Below are positions 36,117 to 44,206 of a stretch of DNA of 44,206 nt, in pieces. The notes beneath the pieces are model-generated. The model saw only the letters and a list, made by a program, of their open reading frames with translations, was not told where the DNA came from and made no database searches. The stretch lies in NCBI GenBank assembly GCA_023300235.1, contig JALZWN010000222.1:1-44206 (forward strand), given 5' to 3'. The translations under genes and the position numbers were made by a program. The stretch's first letter is position 1, and each line of letters begins with the position of its first letter. This stretch comes from Mariniblastus sp. GTDB taxonomy: Bacteria; Planctomycetota; Planctomycetia; Pirellulales; Pirellulaceae.

Positions 36117-37607
36117 TTATTGTTCAACAATCCGAAACAGAATCCGCTCTGCATGGTCATGCTTGACCAACACGACCTCCGCGGTCGCACCCTCGAACTG
36201 AACCTTGTCGCCGACTTCGGGAACCTTGTTGGACCGATTCATCAGCACACCCGCGACGGTATCCACATCCGCTTCGTCCAGATTCAAATTCAGCGCCTTT
36301 TCGACTTCTGAAATCGGCGTCGTACCGATCACCATAAAATGCCCAGGCTTGATTTCCTTGACCGCAGGCTCGGTCGTCACATCGAATTCATCATCCACCG
36401 GCCCAATGATCTTTTCCAAAACATTCTCCAGCGTGCACACGCCAACGATCGCGCCGTACTCGTCCACCACGAACGTCATTAACTGATGAGTTGTTTGAAT
36501 TTTCTTTAGCACGGTAGTGATCGGCATGTTCTCTGGAACCTTAACCGGCTCGCGCATCACCGATTTGACATCGAAATCCGTAGACTTTGCGTCAATGCCC
36601 AGCAAGTCCTTCATGTGCACCACGCCCAGTAACTTGTCCAACGACGCGTCACACACAGGATACCGCGTGTGCTTGGTGTTTTTGGCGATTGCCATCAGTT
36701 CAGGAAACGGCAAGTTAACGTCTAAAAACTGAACCTCCGTGCGCGGCAACATCGCCAATCGACAAACCAAATCATCGAACTCAAACACATTGTTCAGCAG
36801 ATAATGTTCATTCCCTGTAAGGTTTCCATGAATATGCGACTCGCGCAACAAGGCTCGGATTTCTTCTTCCGAGTGAGGCGACTCGTGCCCGGAACCACCG
36901 CCAAGCCCCAACCATCCCAAGATCACTTCGGTCACGTAATTCAACACGTACATGAACGGGAACAACATGTAGAAGAAAAACACCATCAGCGGCGCACACC
37001 AGCGGACCATGTCCTTTGGCTTTCGAATCGCCCAGATTTTCGGAGCTTGCTCGCCAACGACCAAGTGGAACGACGTGATCACCGAAAACGCGAAGATGAA
37101 TGCGAAAATATGAATCCACGTATCGCTGACACCTACCCATTCAAAGAACGGCCGAATCAAAAACGCAAACGCGGGCTCACCGACATAACCAAGTGCCAAT
37201 GACGCCATCGTGATGCCCAGCTGACAAGCGGACAACGAGTGGTCCAAACGACCCGCCAACCACCTGGCCGGTTTGGCAAACATCTTGCCCTCGGTTACCA
37301 ATTTATCCAACTGGCTAATGCGAACTTTTACCAACGCAAATTCGGCCGCCACAAAGAAGCCATTCAACGCAATCAAAACGAACGCTATCCCAAGGTAAGC
37401 CAAGCTTTGATTGGTAGTAAGCTGATCATGCCCGCCTCCGTGTCCGCCTCCGTGTCCGCCTGCTTCACCAGCGGCTTGGCCAGCCCCATCGACAACAACA
37501 TCACTTAGCGGCGCAAGCCAAGCAAGCAGCGACGGAGATGTTACGAACGCATGGAGCGTTTCAATACAGTAAAAAGATGAGGCGACAAGGTTCGCTTCGA
37601 GCATCAT
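36117..37607 (-). CDS. CNNM/CBS/CorC_HlyC-domain membrane protein (hemolysin-like, putative divalent-cation transporter)
   Basis: A 496-residue protein of the CNNM (DUF21) family, implicated in Mg2+/Co2+ efflux or homeostasis. It has a non-conserved N-terminus with a Gly/His-rich run GGHGGGHGGGHD (50-61), then the DUF21 membrane domain with about four helices (GIAFVLIALNGFFVAAEFALVKVR; MASLALGYVGEPAFAFLI; FHLVVGEQAPKIWAIRKP). Two CBS domains follow, with TEVQFLDVNLPFPELMAIAKNTKHTRYPVCD and DEYGAIVGVCTLENVLEKIIG, and a C-terminal CorC_HlyC domain. All expected modules are present. The His-rich run is an addition and may bind metal ions. It is a single-gene unit on the minus strand. The two ATGs at its start leave the exact N-terminus open by one residue. 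Confidence 0.9.
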   Translation of the reverse strand: MMLEANLVASSFYCIETLHAFVTSPSLLAWLAPLSDVVVDGAGQAAGEAGGHGGGHGGGHDQLTTNQSLAYLGIAFVLIALNGFFVAAEFALVKVRISQLDKLVTEGKMFAKPARWLAGRLDHSLSACQLGITMASLALGYVGEPAFAFLIRPFFEWVGVSDTWIHIFAFIFAFSVITSFHLVVGEQAPKIWAIRKPKDMVRWCAPLMVFFFYMLFPFMYVLNYVTEVILGWLGLGGGSGHESPHSEEEIRALLRESHIHGNLTGNEHYLLNNVFEFDDLVCRLAMLPRTEVQFLDVNLPFPELMAIAKNTKHTRYPVCDASLDKLLGVVHMKDLLGIDAKSTDFDVKSVMREPVKVPENMPITTVLKKIQTTHQLMTFVVDEYGAIVGVCTLENVLEKIIGPVDDEFDVTTEPAVKEIKPGHFMVIGTTPISEVEKALNLNLDEADVDTVAGVLMNRSNKVPEVGDKVQFEGATAEVVLVKHDHAERILFRIVEQ

Positions 37608-37735
37608 GGGTGGGGTCCTAAAAATAGAATGGAACCCTTATTTTGCGCTTTTCTACATACCGTGAAAAGAAGAGTATCGAAAAACGTTTCCGCCAGCACT
37701 TTTTTAATCGCGAAAACCGTCTCTTGACAGTAAAC

Positions 37736-38914
37736 CTACTTGAAATTCCAGCCACCGAAGCCCGGATAGACCTTCCGCAACACCCGCTTGACGGCCGGTT
37801 TCATCGGCATCGACTTCAGGCGTTGCCGCCAATGGTAGCGAGCTTTGGCCGCTTGGAAGCCAATCGAGCTGTCGGTCATCAAGCCACAACTAACCCGATC
37901 GCTATCGTTGCTGAACTTAAATTTGTAGTCATCGTCGCCAAATCCAAGGTCCAGCTTCCCTCGCCCCCGGTCGCAACATTCTTTCGCCACCCGTAACATC
38001 AACTCCGTACCAGGCGAAAACTGATTGAACTCGATATCAAACGTCGGGAACCAATAATGCAACATCTGGTCGGTCAACATCCCGAAGTGTGCCGCGACCA
38101 AACGATCGCCCGCATGCAACGTCGACAAAACCCCAGAAAACTCGTCCGTCTGAATTTGATGGATGTGACGCAACAAATTCGCCGCCCACTCAACGGACAA
38201 AATATCAAACGTCTTTGTCCGTTGATACTTAGCACTCTTTAACGCAATCAATTCTTCCAGCACCGCCGAATCGGTATTTTGAAACTCAAACCGCAACTCA
38301 CCATACTTCCGCGCCAACGCACGCGACTTTTGCCCATGTCGTTTGATGGTCGAGCTATTCTTTTTGGCCCAGCGATAATAAGACTCCCAACCATCGGACA
38401 AATCCAAATGATGAGACTTCATTTCTCGAAACTGAAAACGATCATCGGTGCCATGAAAATCAGCGGCCGCGTGAAAACTGGCTGAACGAATACCGATCAA
38501 TTCCAGCCCTTCCAAAATTTGATCCGCCGACAGGTTTCGACCACCCAATACTCCATGGACATCGTTCAAACGACCACCGATAGGCTCAGCATACGTTGAC
38601 GAAGTCTTTTGAAACGGCAGAATCCCCTCGATCACACCGCCCGTGTTTCGGAAAATCGCAAGCCTCGCATCGTCTCGGATCGCTGCCACCGCTTGAGTAA
38701 ATTCGACCGAGAAATAAGGCGACTCATGCTGCGGTTGATCCGCCCGCATACCATTCCAAGCTTCCAAAATTTCGTCGCTCAACTGCGAACAGCCCACGAC
38801 CTGAATCTGAAATCCGTCTTGCAATTTTCGAGTCTTCGAAAACGATTTTTGATGAACCAGACAAGGCAAGTCCTGTTTAATTCGCGCGCTAGAAACATTA
38901 GAAGAAGAATTCAT
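37736..38914 (-). CDS. GNAT-family acyltransferase, CelD/BcsL-like (Acetyltransf_6)
   Basis: A 392-residue cytoplasmic protein. The C-terminal half (about 180-340) has the FemAB/CelD-type GNAT signature: KNSSTIKRHGQKSRALARKYG, LIALKSAKYQRT, LVAAHFGMLTDQMLHYWFPTFDIEFNQFSPGTELMLRVAKECCDRGRGKLDLGFGDDDYKFKFSND. Members are often linked to exopolysaccharide or cell-surface polymer modification. I chose ATG 38914; a frame reaching 38965 adds 17 residues with no features. It stands between the CNNM gene and the BshB1-like gene, with no obvious operon tie. The acyl donor and acceptor are unknown. Confidence 0.8.
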   Translation of the reverse strand: MNSSSNVSSARIKQDLPCLVHQKSFSKTRKLQDGFQIQVVGCSQLSDEILEAWNGMRADQPQHESPYFSVEFTQAVAAIRDDARLAIFRNTGGVIEGILPFQKTSSTYAEPIGGRLNDVHGVLGGRNLSADQILEGLELIGIRSASFHAAADFHGTDDRFQFREMKSHHLDLSDGWESYYRWAKKNSSTIKRHGQKSRALARKYGELRFEFQNTDSAVLEELIALKSAKYQRTKTFDILSVEWAANLLRHIHQIQTDEFSGVLSTLHAGDRLVAAHFGMLTDQMLHYWFPTFDIEFNQFSPGTELMLRVAKECCDRGRGKLDLGFGDDDYKFKFSNDSDRVSCGLMTDSSIGFQAAKARYHWRQRLKSMPMKPAVKRVLRKVYPGFGGWNFK

Positions 38915-39086
38915 AGGGGACACGACGGCGAGCCGGCAGCTTAGGGAGTGTGAGAAATCTAACAAACACGCCCATTGTTACCTTGAAACCGAATTTTCCC
39001 ATTCGGTTAGCCGAGTTTTCCCAAAACTAATGGACAAATAAGCCGGTTTTTCCCCCCCGAACCGCCCATTCGAACAAAAAACACCG

Positions 39087-39803
39087 CTAAACCAACTTGT
39101 CAAACCCGGACAGACCGATCGGCTCCCTGCTATTGTAAGGCTCACCGTACTTCACACCGATCGTTTTGCCCCAATAAGCCGCCTCGATTTTTAGCTGATC
39201 CAAAAACGATGGATCCATCTGCTCGCGTCCCGTCACGAATTGGCTCTCAAAACAGCCAATCGCCTCGATCTTTTGCTCCCAAAACTCGCTAATGTCCAAC
39301 ACAAACGCCGGCGTGGCATGCATCTTCAAATGGACGCAGTAATAATTAAAAATCCGCTCGGGATGGAAACGCTCTCCCGGCATGTCGGTCTTCGACAGCT
39401 TCGCCCAAAACCGAGCCGCATCGACTAACTCCGTCGCCGCGGTGTGGTCGGGATGAGCATCCACCCAAAAAGGCGCGAACAGCCAGCGCGGCCGCGTCAA
39501 CCGAATCACGCTGGCAAGTTCCTTGCGAGCTGCGAGCGTCGGTTCGAGGCTGCGATTGGGCAGACCGAGGTTCCCTCGCCAACTTAGCTTCAGCACGTCC
39601 GTCGCGGCTTGTGTTTCCGCAGCGCGAATTTCGAGAGACCCGTGCGGCGTTGGTTCACCCGAAGTCAAATCCAACACGCCGACCTTTAACCCTTGAGCCA
39701 GCATTTTTAAAATCCCACCGCCCATTCCCAACTCAGCATCATCCGGATGCGCAGCAACCACGAGTGCGTCCAAGTGGATCGGATTTTCAATACTTTTTGT
39801 CAT
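39087..39803 (-). CDS. PIG-L/LmbE-family deacetylase, BshB1-like
   Basis: A 238-residue zinc-dependent N-acetylglucosaminyl deacetylase-type enzyme. The metal-binding motifs AHPDDAE (18-24) and HPDH (117-120) are present. The PTPHGSLEIRAAETQAA and RGNLGLPNR sequences are what I expect of BshB1, which removes the acetyl group from GlcNAc-malate in bacillithiol synthesis. bshA and bshC are not nearby, so the pathway assignment is an inference from family resemblance. The gene begins 6 nt downstream of the Gfo/Idh/MocA gene, so the two are co-transcribed. A mycothiol-type or other GlcNAc deacetylase is the alternative. Confidence 0.85.
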   Translation of the reverse strand: MTKSIENPIHLDALVVAAHPDDAELGMGGGILKMLAQGLKVGVLDLTSGEPTPHGSLEIRAAETQAATDVLKLSWRGNLGLPNRSLEPTLAARKELASVIRLTRPRWLFAPFWVDAHPDHTAATELVDAARFWAKLSKTDMPGERFHPERIFNYYCVHLKMHATPAFVLDISEFWEQKIEAIGCFESQFVTGREQMDPSFLDQLKIEAAYWGKTIGVKYGEPYNSREPIGLSGFDKLV

Positions 39804-39809
39804 GACAAA

Positions 39810-40889
39810 TTACCCCTTCGAGCGAGCTTTTAAAACAGGATCTTTGGCCAACGGTAACGAAATCGATTTACCGGTTTCGGCCGCTTTGTAAATCGCCAAA
39901 ATAATCTCGACGCTCTTGCGACCTTCGGCCCCGTCGATCACCGGTTGGCTGCCGGTTTTTATCGCCTTCACAAAATCCTTGAACTGCTTCGCATGCGCCG
40001 CGTGACCGATCGCACTCGGGTCCGCCGCACCGCCGCCAGTGTCAGTCATCGTCTCGGTCGCGGCCGCGATTTTTTTGTCCTGAGCCGTCATCTTGGCGAA
40101 CTCCCAAGTCTTGATGTCCTCCTCTTCGATCACCGCCGAACCATGACTCCCGTGGATCTCGATTTTTTTCAGCATCCCTGGAAACGCCGCTGTGGTCGCT
40201 TCAATCACGCCAAGAGCACCGCTTTTAAATCGCAGCGAAGCCGTCGCGACATCTTCGACCTGGATTCGATCATGAGCCAACGTCGCGACGTTCGCCGAAA
40301 TCGACTCGACCGGCCCCATGAGCCAACTGAGCAAATCAACGTTGTGAATCGCTTGATTCATCAACGCACCACCGCCATCCAAATCCCAAGTACCTCGCCA
40401 TTGCCCGCTGTCGTAGTACTCTTGCGTGCGGAACCACTTCACGTAGGCATCGCCGAGCGTCAGCGTGCCGAACTTACCGCCGTCGACGGCTTTCTTTAGC
40501 TTTTGGCTCGCGTCGTGAAAACGCGACGGAAAAATTGTCGATAGCAGCACGCCGTTCTTTTCACATGCGTCGATGATTTTGTCGCAGCGTTTGAGCGTGA
40601 TCTCTAATGGCTTTTCGACCACGACGTGCTTGCCTGCGTTGGCGGCGGCGACGGCGGGTTCAAGATGAGCCCCACTAGGCGTGCAAATCGTGACAACGGT
40701 GACGGCCGGGTCGGCCAACATTTCGGCCGTCGATCCGTAAGCCGTACAGCCTTGTTCATCCGCAAACTTCTGCGCCGACTCCATTCGACTGGAACAACAC
40801 GCAACCAGCTTCGCTCCTCTGATTTCCGCGATCGCTTTGGCATGAAAACGAGCAATCATGCCACAACCGACGACACCAAATCCAATCAT
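39810..40889 (-). CDS. Gfo/Idh/MocA-family oxidoreductase
   Basis: A 359-residue NAD(P)-dependent dehydrogenase of the glucose-fructose oxidoreductase / inositol dehydrogenase family. The N-terminal Rossmann fold begins FGVVGCGMIARFHAKAI. The catalytic-lysine motif EKPLE lies at 92-96, with the C-terminal beta domain carrying YVKWFRTQEYYDSGQWRGTWDLDGGGALMNQAIHNVDLLSWLMGP. It probably oxidises a sugar or sugar-derived alcohol; the substrate cannot be inferred. It is the upstream member of a two-gene unit with the BshB1-like deacetylase, 6 nt apart, so the two may act on related sugar substrates. No signal peptide is seen, so it is cytoplasmic. Confidence 0.9.
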   Translation of the reverse strand: MIGFGVVGCGMIARFHAKAIAEIRGAKLVACCSSRMESAQKFADEQGCTAYGSTAEMLADPAVTVVTICTPSGAHLEPAVAAANAGKHVVVEKPLEITLKRCDKIIDACEKNGVLLSTIFPSRFHDASQKLKKAVDGGKFGTLTLGDAYVKWFRTQEYYDSGQWRGTWDLDGGGALMNQAIHNVDLLSWLMGPVESISANVATLAHDRIQVEDVATASLRFKSGALGVIEATTAAFPGMLKKIEIHGSHGSAVIEEEDIKTWEFAKMTAQDKKIAAATETMTDTGGGAADPSAIGHAAHAKQFKDFVKAIKTGSQPVIDGAEGRKSVEIILAIYKAAETGKSISLPLAKDPVLKARSKG

Positions 40890-40930
40890 ATCTAATTACC
40901 CGACTAAGGAATTTCGCTTAAGGAGTTTGC

Positions 40931-42088
40931 TTAAGGAGATTCGCCCAACAGAATCATGACCGTAAACACGAACATGCTGTAGAAATTCAATAAAAAGTGT
41001 ACCGTGATGCAGGCGACCAGGCTGCCCGTTTGACGGAACAAGTAACCTAGCCCAAGTGCCAAAATAAACAACGGGATCGGCGCTAAGCCTTGCCCATAAT
41101 GCACCAAGGCGAAGCACAAACTACTAACGAAGATCGGCCAGTAACCGAACCTACGCAGATTCGATTGCACTTCTTCCGTCGACGGAAGCACCTGACTTTT
41201 CATCGCCCGAAAGGGGTTCGCATCTGTCCCGATCACAGGATCTGCACCATCGTGGTCATTAACGATTTCGGCAACGACCACGTCATCTAACCGACCACCT
41301 AACCGACCGTCAATCGCACTACTGCCCACCGCCGCTGCATCGACTGCCAAGCTACTACCGCCCAGCAACATTCGATCGTCATTGAGCTTGGAAATGCTCA
41401 ACCGTTCCATCCAATGCTGAAACACACCACGGAATAAAAACTCTTCCACAAACGGAGCCTGCAACACCGCAGCCGCCCAACATCCAAAAATCGAAACGAA
41501 ACTTGGATTCTCTGCCAGCACCGTCATCACGGGGTGTTCGTATTTAACCAATAGCGAAAGTAGATACTGAATCAGCAAGGTCACCGGAAACAACATGACA
41601 AACACTACCACGCCGTAACCGATTTGTTTTCCAAGTTGGCCGATTCGCAAACCAAACGAATTCGTGGTTCGATAGCGTAACACCAAATACGATCCGCCGA
41701 CCACCAACGATCCGATCCCAAAGGCTGCCGACAAATAAAGCAACCATACACCGTGCTTTTCGAACACTTCGACTTCGCTGCCACGCATTGCATCGCGGCC
41801 AGCAATCGCGACCAACACGACGCCAGTAAATACCTGAGCCCCCGCCCAAAAAACAAAAATCGCCACCAGATCAATAAATCCCAACACACATTCGCTACGC
41901 TGATATGGGATCAGTTCTTGTCCATTCCTTAGCCGTCCAAACGCCCAGTACCAATAGCGGATCGACATCACCGCGATCGCGATCACCACGATCATCAACC
42001 CTAACTCGATCCAGTCAGCGGCCGTATCGAAAGCCGCAAGCAAATTGGCAAACCCGAGAGTTGGATGATTTTCGAAAGCAATGTCCAC
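40931..42088 (-). CDS. CPBP-family intramembrane metalloprotease (CAAX/ABI type)
   Basis: A 385-residue polytopic membrane protein. The CPBP catalytic motif EExxxR is present (E215, E216, R220 in APFVEEFLFRG), followed later by FALVHYGQG, which supplies the metal-binding His, and a hydrophobic HFLLNFYSM-containing tail. About eight membrane helices are apparent. A roughly 90-residue hydrophilic insertion (LSISKLNDDRMLLGGSSL ... SEEVQSNLRRFG) separates the EExxxR motif from the His motif, which is longer than usual. The substrate is unknown; relatives process prenylated proteins or bacteriocins, or act in immunity. It lies 41 bp upstream of the Gfo/Idh gene on the same strand and may be co-transcribed with it. 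Confidence 0.88.
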   Translation of the reverse strand: MDIAFENHPTLGFANLLAAFDTAADWIELGLMIVVIAIAVMSIRYWYWAFGRLRNGQELIPYQRSECVLGFIDLVAIFVFWAGAQVFTGVVLVAIAGRDAMRGSEVEVFEKHGVWLLYLSAAFGIGSLVVGGSYLVLRYRTTNSFGLRIGQLGKQIGYGVVVFVMLFPVTLLIQYLLSLLVKYEHPVMTVLAENPSFVSIFGCWAAAVLQAPFVEEFLFRGVFQHWMERLSISKLNDDRMLLGGSSLAVDAAAVGSSAIDGRLGGRLDDVVVAEIVNDHDGADPVIGTDANPFRAMKSQVLPSTEEVQSNLRRFGYWPIFVSSLCFALVHYGQGLAPIPLFILALGLGYLFRQTGSLVACITVHFLLNFYSMFVFTVMILLGESP

Positions 42089-42156
42089 ACGCGACCTAGA
42101 GTGATTTAATAGATATAAAAGTGGAATTCAGAAAACAGCCGGCCGGCGCTGAACAA

Positions 42157-42771
42157 TCAGCTCTGCAAATATTTTCCAGCAGCGACGCAGTATCCCCAAC
42201 CCGATTGCAACGTCGAGTAGATCGAGAGCCAGATCGAGCTAATTAAAACAATGTTCAGCCAACTGGGAATCCCTGCCGCCACCGGTTCGGTCGTTTCAGT
42301 TTTAAGCGCCAACGCTACCAAGCAGGCACCGACCGCTACACACTGAAAACCCATCTTCAACTTCCCCGCCCACTTAGCCGAAAAGTCTCCGCCGGCGCCT
42401 TCGATCATCGATCGCAGCACCGTCACCAATAACTCTCGACCGACAACGACCACCGCCATCCATCCCGCGATCTTTGCGTACCAAGGAAACAAGTCATCCA
42501 TCTCAATCGCCAGCAAAATATAAGCTCCGCAGATCAAAATTTTGTCACAGAACGGATCAAGTACTCGGCCTAGCTTCGTCACCATGTTGTACTTCCGAGC
42601 GTACCAACCATCGACCCAGTCGGTGCCCGCAGCGATCACGAACACCACCAACGCAGCCCAGAACAACTGCAACGGCAACAACGCAAAGAACACGAACGAC
42701 AGCAACAGCCGCGCCGCCGAGATCTTATTCGGAACATTAAAGATGTCTTGCTTTAAGTCAGAGTCAGCCAT
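42157..42771 (-). CDS. pgsA: CDP-alcohol phosphatidyltransferase (CDP-DAG-glycerol-3-phosphate type)
   Basis: A 204-residue inner-membrane enzyme of phospholipid synthesis, most likely producing phosphatidylglycerol phosphate from CDP-diacylglycerol. The complete signature D-x2-DG-x2-AR-x8-G-x3-D-x3-D is visible (D51, D54-G55, A58-R59, G68, D72, D76), whose Asp residues bind the divalent metal and the CDP moiety. About six hydrophobic helices surround it. It lies 68 bp upstream of the CPBP protease gene on the same strand. The N-terminal FNVPNKISAARLLLSF is also typical of PgsA. Another CDP-alcohol transferase specificity cannot be excluded by motif alone. Confidence 0.88.
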   Translation of the reverse strand: MADSDLKQDIFNVPNKISAARLLLSFVFFALLPLQLFWAALVVFVIAAGTDWVDGWYARKYNMVTKLGRVLDPFCDKILICGAYILLAIEMDDLFPWYAKIAGWMAVVVVGRELLVTVLRSMIEGAGGDFSAKWAGKLKMGFQCVAVGACLVALALKTETTEPVAAGIPSWLNIVLISSIWLSIYSTLQSGWGYCVAAGKYLQS

Positions 42772-43020
42772 GACTACTCGTCCGTTTTAAAAATGATTTG
42801 CGCAGTGAACGATGTCACGAGTGGGATGACGTAACGATTTCACAATCGCTATTTCTGAATTACGCGGTTGGTGGTGTCGAAAATTCACAACCACCGATGA
42901 ACACTACTAAACGCGGATCTGCGATTGCGAAACCCGTGTTTGTCGGCATCCATCCGTGGTTGATCTTCCAATCGGACACATCAAAAAACACGCCTAGGGC
43001 TCTCGCCCACAGCCCCATGC

Positions 43021-43863
43021 CTACAAAAGATCTTCCTTCAACTGCTTCAGCAAATCAACCGCATGGCCGATTTCTGCTTGTTGCTTTTCAGGCGTTTGAG
43101 GAATCTCGCGTTCGATCGTCAACGGTCCCGTGTAGCCGATTTTTTGCAAGGTTTGCAAAAACGCTTTCATGCCAACATCGCCGTCGCCCAACTTCGTTTC
43201 CTCGCCCCACTCTTCGCCGGGCTTACCCGCCCACTTCGCATCCTTGCAGTGGACACTCTTGATCAACTTGCCGATTTTTTCGACCGCTTCGATCGGCTCA
43301 CCCGCACCGTACAAAATCATATTCGCCGGATCGAAGTTTACGAACAGATTGTCGCACTTGGTATCACTAATAAAAGTCACCAACCCTTCGGCTGTTTCTT
43401 GGCCCGTTTCCAAATGCACCGCTTGCCCATTACCGGCCGCGTGCTGGCACAACTGCTGAGTCACCGCGACGATGTCTTGATAAGCAGGGTCGGTCGTGTC
43501 ATGCGGTACGAACCCAAGATGCAACGCGACAACATCACACCCGATCATCTTCGCGAAGTCCGAGATCTCAAACATTTCCTGCAAACGTTTTTGCCGAGTC
43601 TCCTCAGGCATCAGGCCGACGGTTTCAACCACTGCCGGGATTGTCTCGTAGCTTTCTCCTTCAAAACCGCCAAAGACAGCCGTGATTGAAATCCCATAAG
43701 GCGCAAGCGTCGCCAAAATCTTGTCCGCGCTGGCTTGGTCGCGTTGACCAAGCGGAGGAGCGTGCAGCTGAATCGTTGGCAGCCCCATCGCGCCCGCCAG
43801 ATCCAAGTCCAACCCAAGTCCTGCTCCTACGCTCGTGAAGACTCCAATTTGCCAATTTTCCAT
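43021..43863 (-). CDS. Sugar phosphate isomerase/epimerase-like TIM-barrel protein
   Basis: A 280-residue protein of the xylose isomerase-like / AP endonuclease 2 superfamily. The sequence shows alternating strand-helix blocks, with likely metal ligands in VVALHLGFVPH, VHLETGQET, LFVNFDPANMILYG and KSVHCKDAKW. The end has GPLTIEREIP, whose Glu is a common metal ligand. In this superfamily the metal-bound site isomerises or epimerises a sugar or sugar acid. The substrate is unknown. It is preceded on its strand by a repeat-bearing intergenic region at the window edge and followed, after 249 bp, by pgsA. No signal peptide is seen. Confidence 0.88.
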   Translation of the reverse strand: MENWQIGVFTSVGAGLGLDLDLAGAMGLPTIQLHAPPLGQRDQASADKILATLAPYGISITAVFGGFEGESYETIPAVVETVGLMPEETRQKRLQEMFEISDFAKMIGCDVVALHLGFVPHDTTDPAYQDIVAVTQQLCQHAAGNGQAVHLETGQETAEGLVTFISDTKCDNLFVNFDPANMILYGAGEPIEAVEKIGKLIKSVHCKDAKWAGKPGEEWGEETKLGDGDVGMKAFLQTLQKIGYTGPLTIEREIPQTPEKQQAEIGHAVDLLKQLKEDLL

Positions 43864-44206
43864 GTTTATCTGTTCGTTCTAGATACTAATTAAATGCCAA
43901 CATAAGTCCCAACAGAATAGAAGATCCGGCCGCGTTTGCCCAGCACCGAAAGGCATCCGTCAGGGCAAATCCGTTTTACTAATCAGGAACTCCCAACAAA
44001 TGGGAGCCGGACGCGTAAGCGAGGATTTCCACGGGTTCCTCACTAACGGGTTGGTTGATTTAGCATGTTTTGGCGCAGCAAAAAACGTGGAGATGGGCTT
44101 CCAGCCTGTCTTACGCGCTGCCCCCATGCAAATGACAGGCTAGAGGCCCATCTCCACAAATTCCTCGCTCACGCGTCGGGCGACCAACCCCAGAATTATC
44201 GCAACC
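43864..44206. repeat. dispersed palindromic repeats including a diverged MITE-like copy
   Basis: There is no gene in this end segment. The motif GGAGCCGGACGCGTAAGCGAGGA occurs near 44003-44025 (complementary orientation), and TTCCTCACTAACGGG at about 44036. From about 44045 a sequence related to the MITE-like element begins (TTGATTTAGC, TTTTGGCG, then GATGGGCTTCCAGCCTGTC). Its arms 44087-44110 and 44134-44157 are complementary at 22 of 24 positions, forming a large hairpin with a 23-nt loop. A further TTCCTCGCTCACGCGTCGGG motif lies at 44161-44180. Confidence 0.6.

Noticed and set aside
42798-43262. 154-codon plus-strand open frame
   Set aside because: It is largely antisense to the sugar-isomerase-like gene and shows no features of its own.

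Overview
The window looks like a chromosomal segment of a planctomycete of the Rhodopirellula/Pirellulaceae type. The inference rests on gene content and style: a MoxR/DUF58/VWA-membrane-protein operon, secreted EF-hand and low-complexity proteins, TPR proteins with a GYF_2-like tail, many Gfo/Idh/MocA and sugar-isomerase type enzymes, moderate GC, wide intergenic spacers and dispersed short palindromic repeats. No database search was possible, so the taxon is an inference.

Layout. 1-480: a 13-bp tandem repeat and a MITE-like element. 478-4792: a two-gene NAD(P)-linked formate dehydrogenase operon (fused NuoE/NuoF-like FdhB, then FdhA). FdhA is interrupted by an in-frame TGA exactly at the catalytic Cys/Sec position and is followed by a clear bacterial SECIS hairpin, so it is read here as one selenoprotein of 916 residues. 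5093-9304: MoxR ATPase, DUF58 protein and a BatA-like VWA membrane protein, tightly packed. 9523-13488 (minus): purL and purQ, with PurL carrying an extra PurS-like N-terminus. 13598-13796: a tRNA-Arg(ACG) unit with promoter and terminator. 13862-15348 (minus): two membrane proteins, one a putative isoprenylcysteine-type methyltransferase. 16003-17934: a GGDEF-EAL protein, convergent with rpsU (S21) across a shared hairpin terminator. 18252-20245: a largely non-coding stretch with one small protein, tRNA-Gln(TTG) and terminators.

20246-30615: greA; a pxpB-pxpC fusion; a secreted protein; the housekeeping-type sigma factor (minus); an aspartate-type aminotransferase coupled to a small membrane protein; a TPR protein; two secreted proteins, one with seven EF-hand loops. 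30616-31457: an intergenic region with a second, inverted copy of the MITE-like element. 31458-34586: a 1042-residue zinc-ribbon/TPR/GYF_2 protein. 34602-43863 (all minus): prephenate dehydrogenase, a CNNM/CBS transporter-like protein, a GNAT_6 acyltransferase, a BshB1-like deacetylase, a Gfo/Idh/MocA dehydrogenase, a CPBP protease, PgsA and a sugar-isomerase-like protein. Between tyrA and the CNNM gene lies a gene-free stretch ending in two strong hairpins, the second a textbook intrinsic terminator on the plus strand, which suggests an unannotated small RNA.

The best observation is the selenocysteine formate dehydrogenase, which a standard gene caller would split into two ORFs. Next are the orphan-terminator sRNA candidate, the MITE-like repeat family, and several in-frame short tandem duplications.
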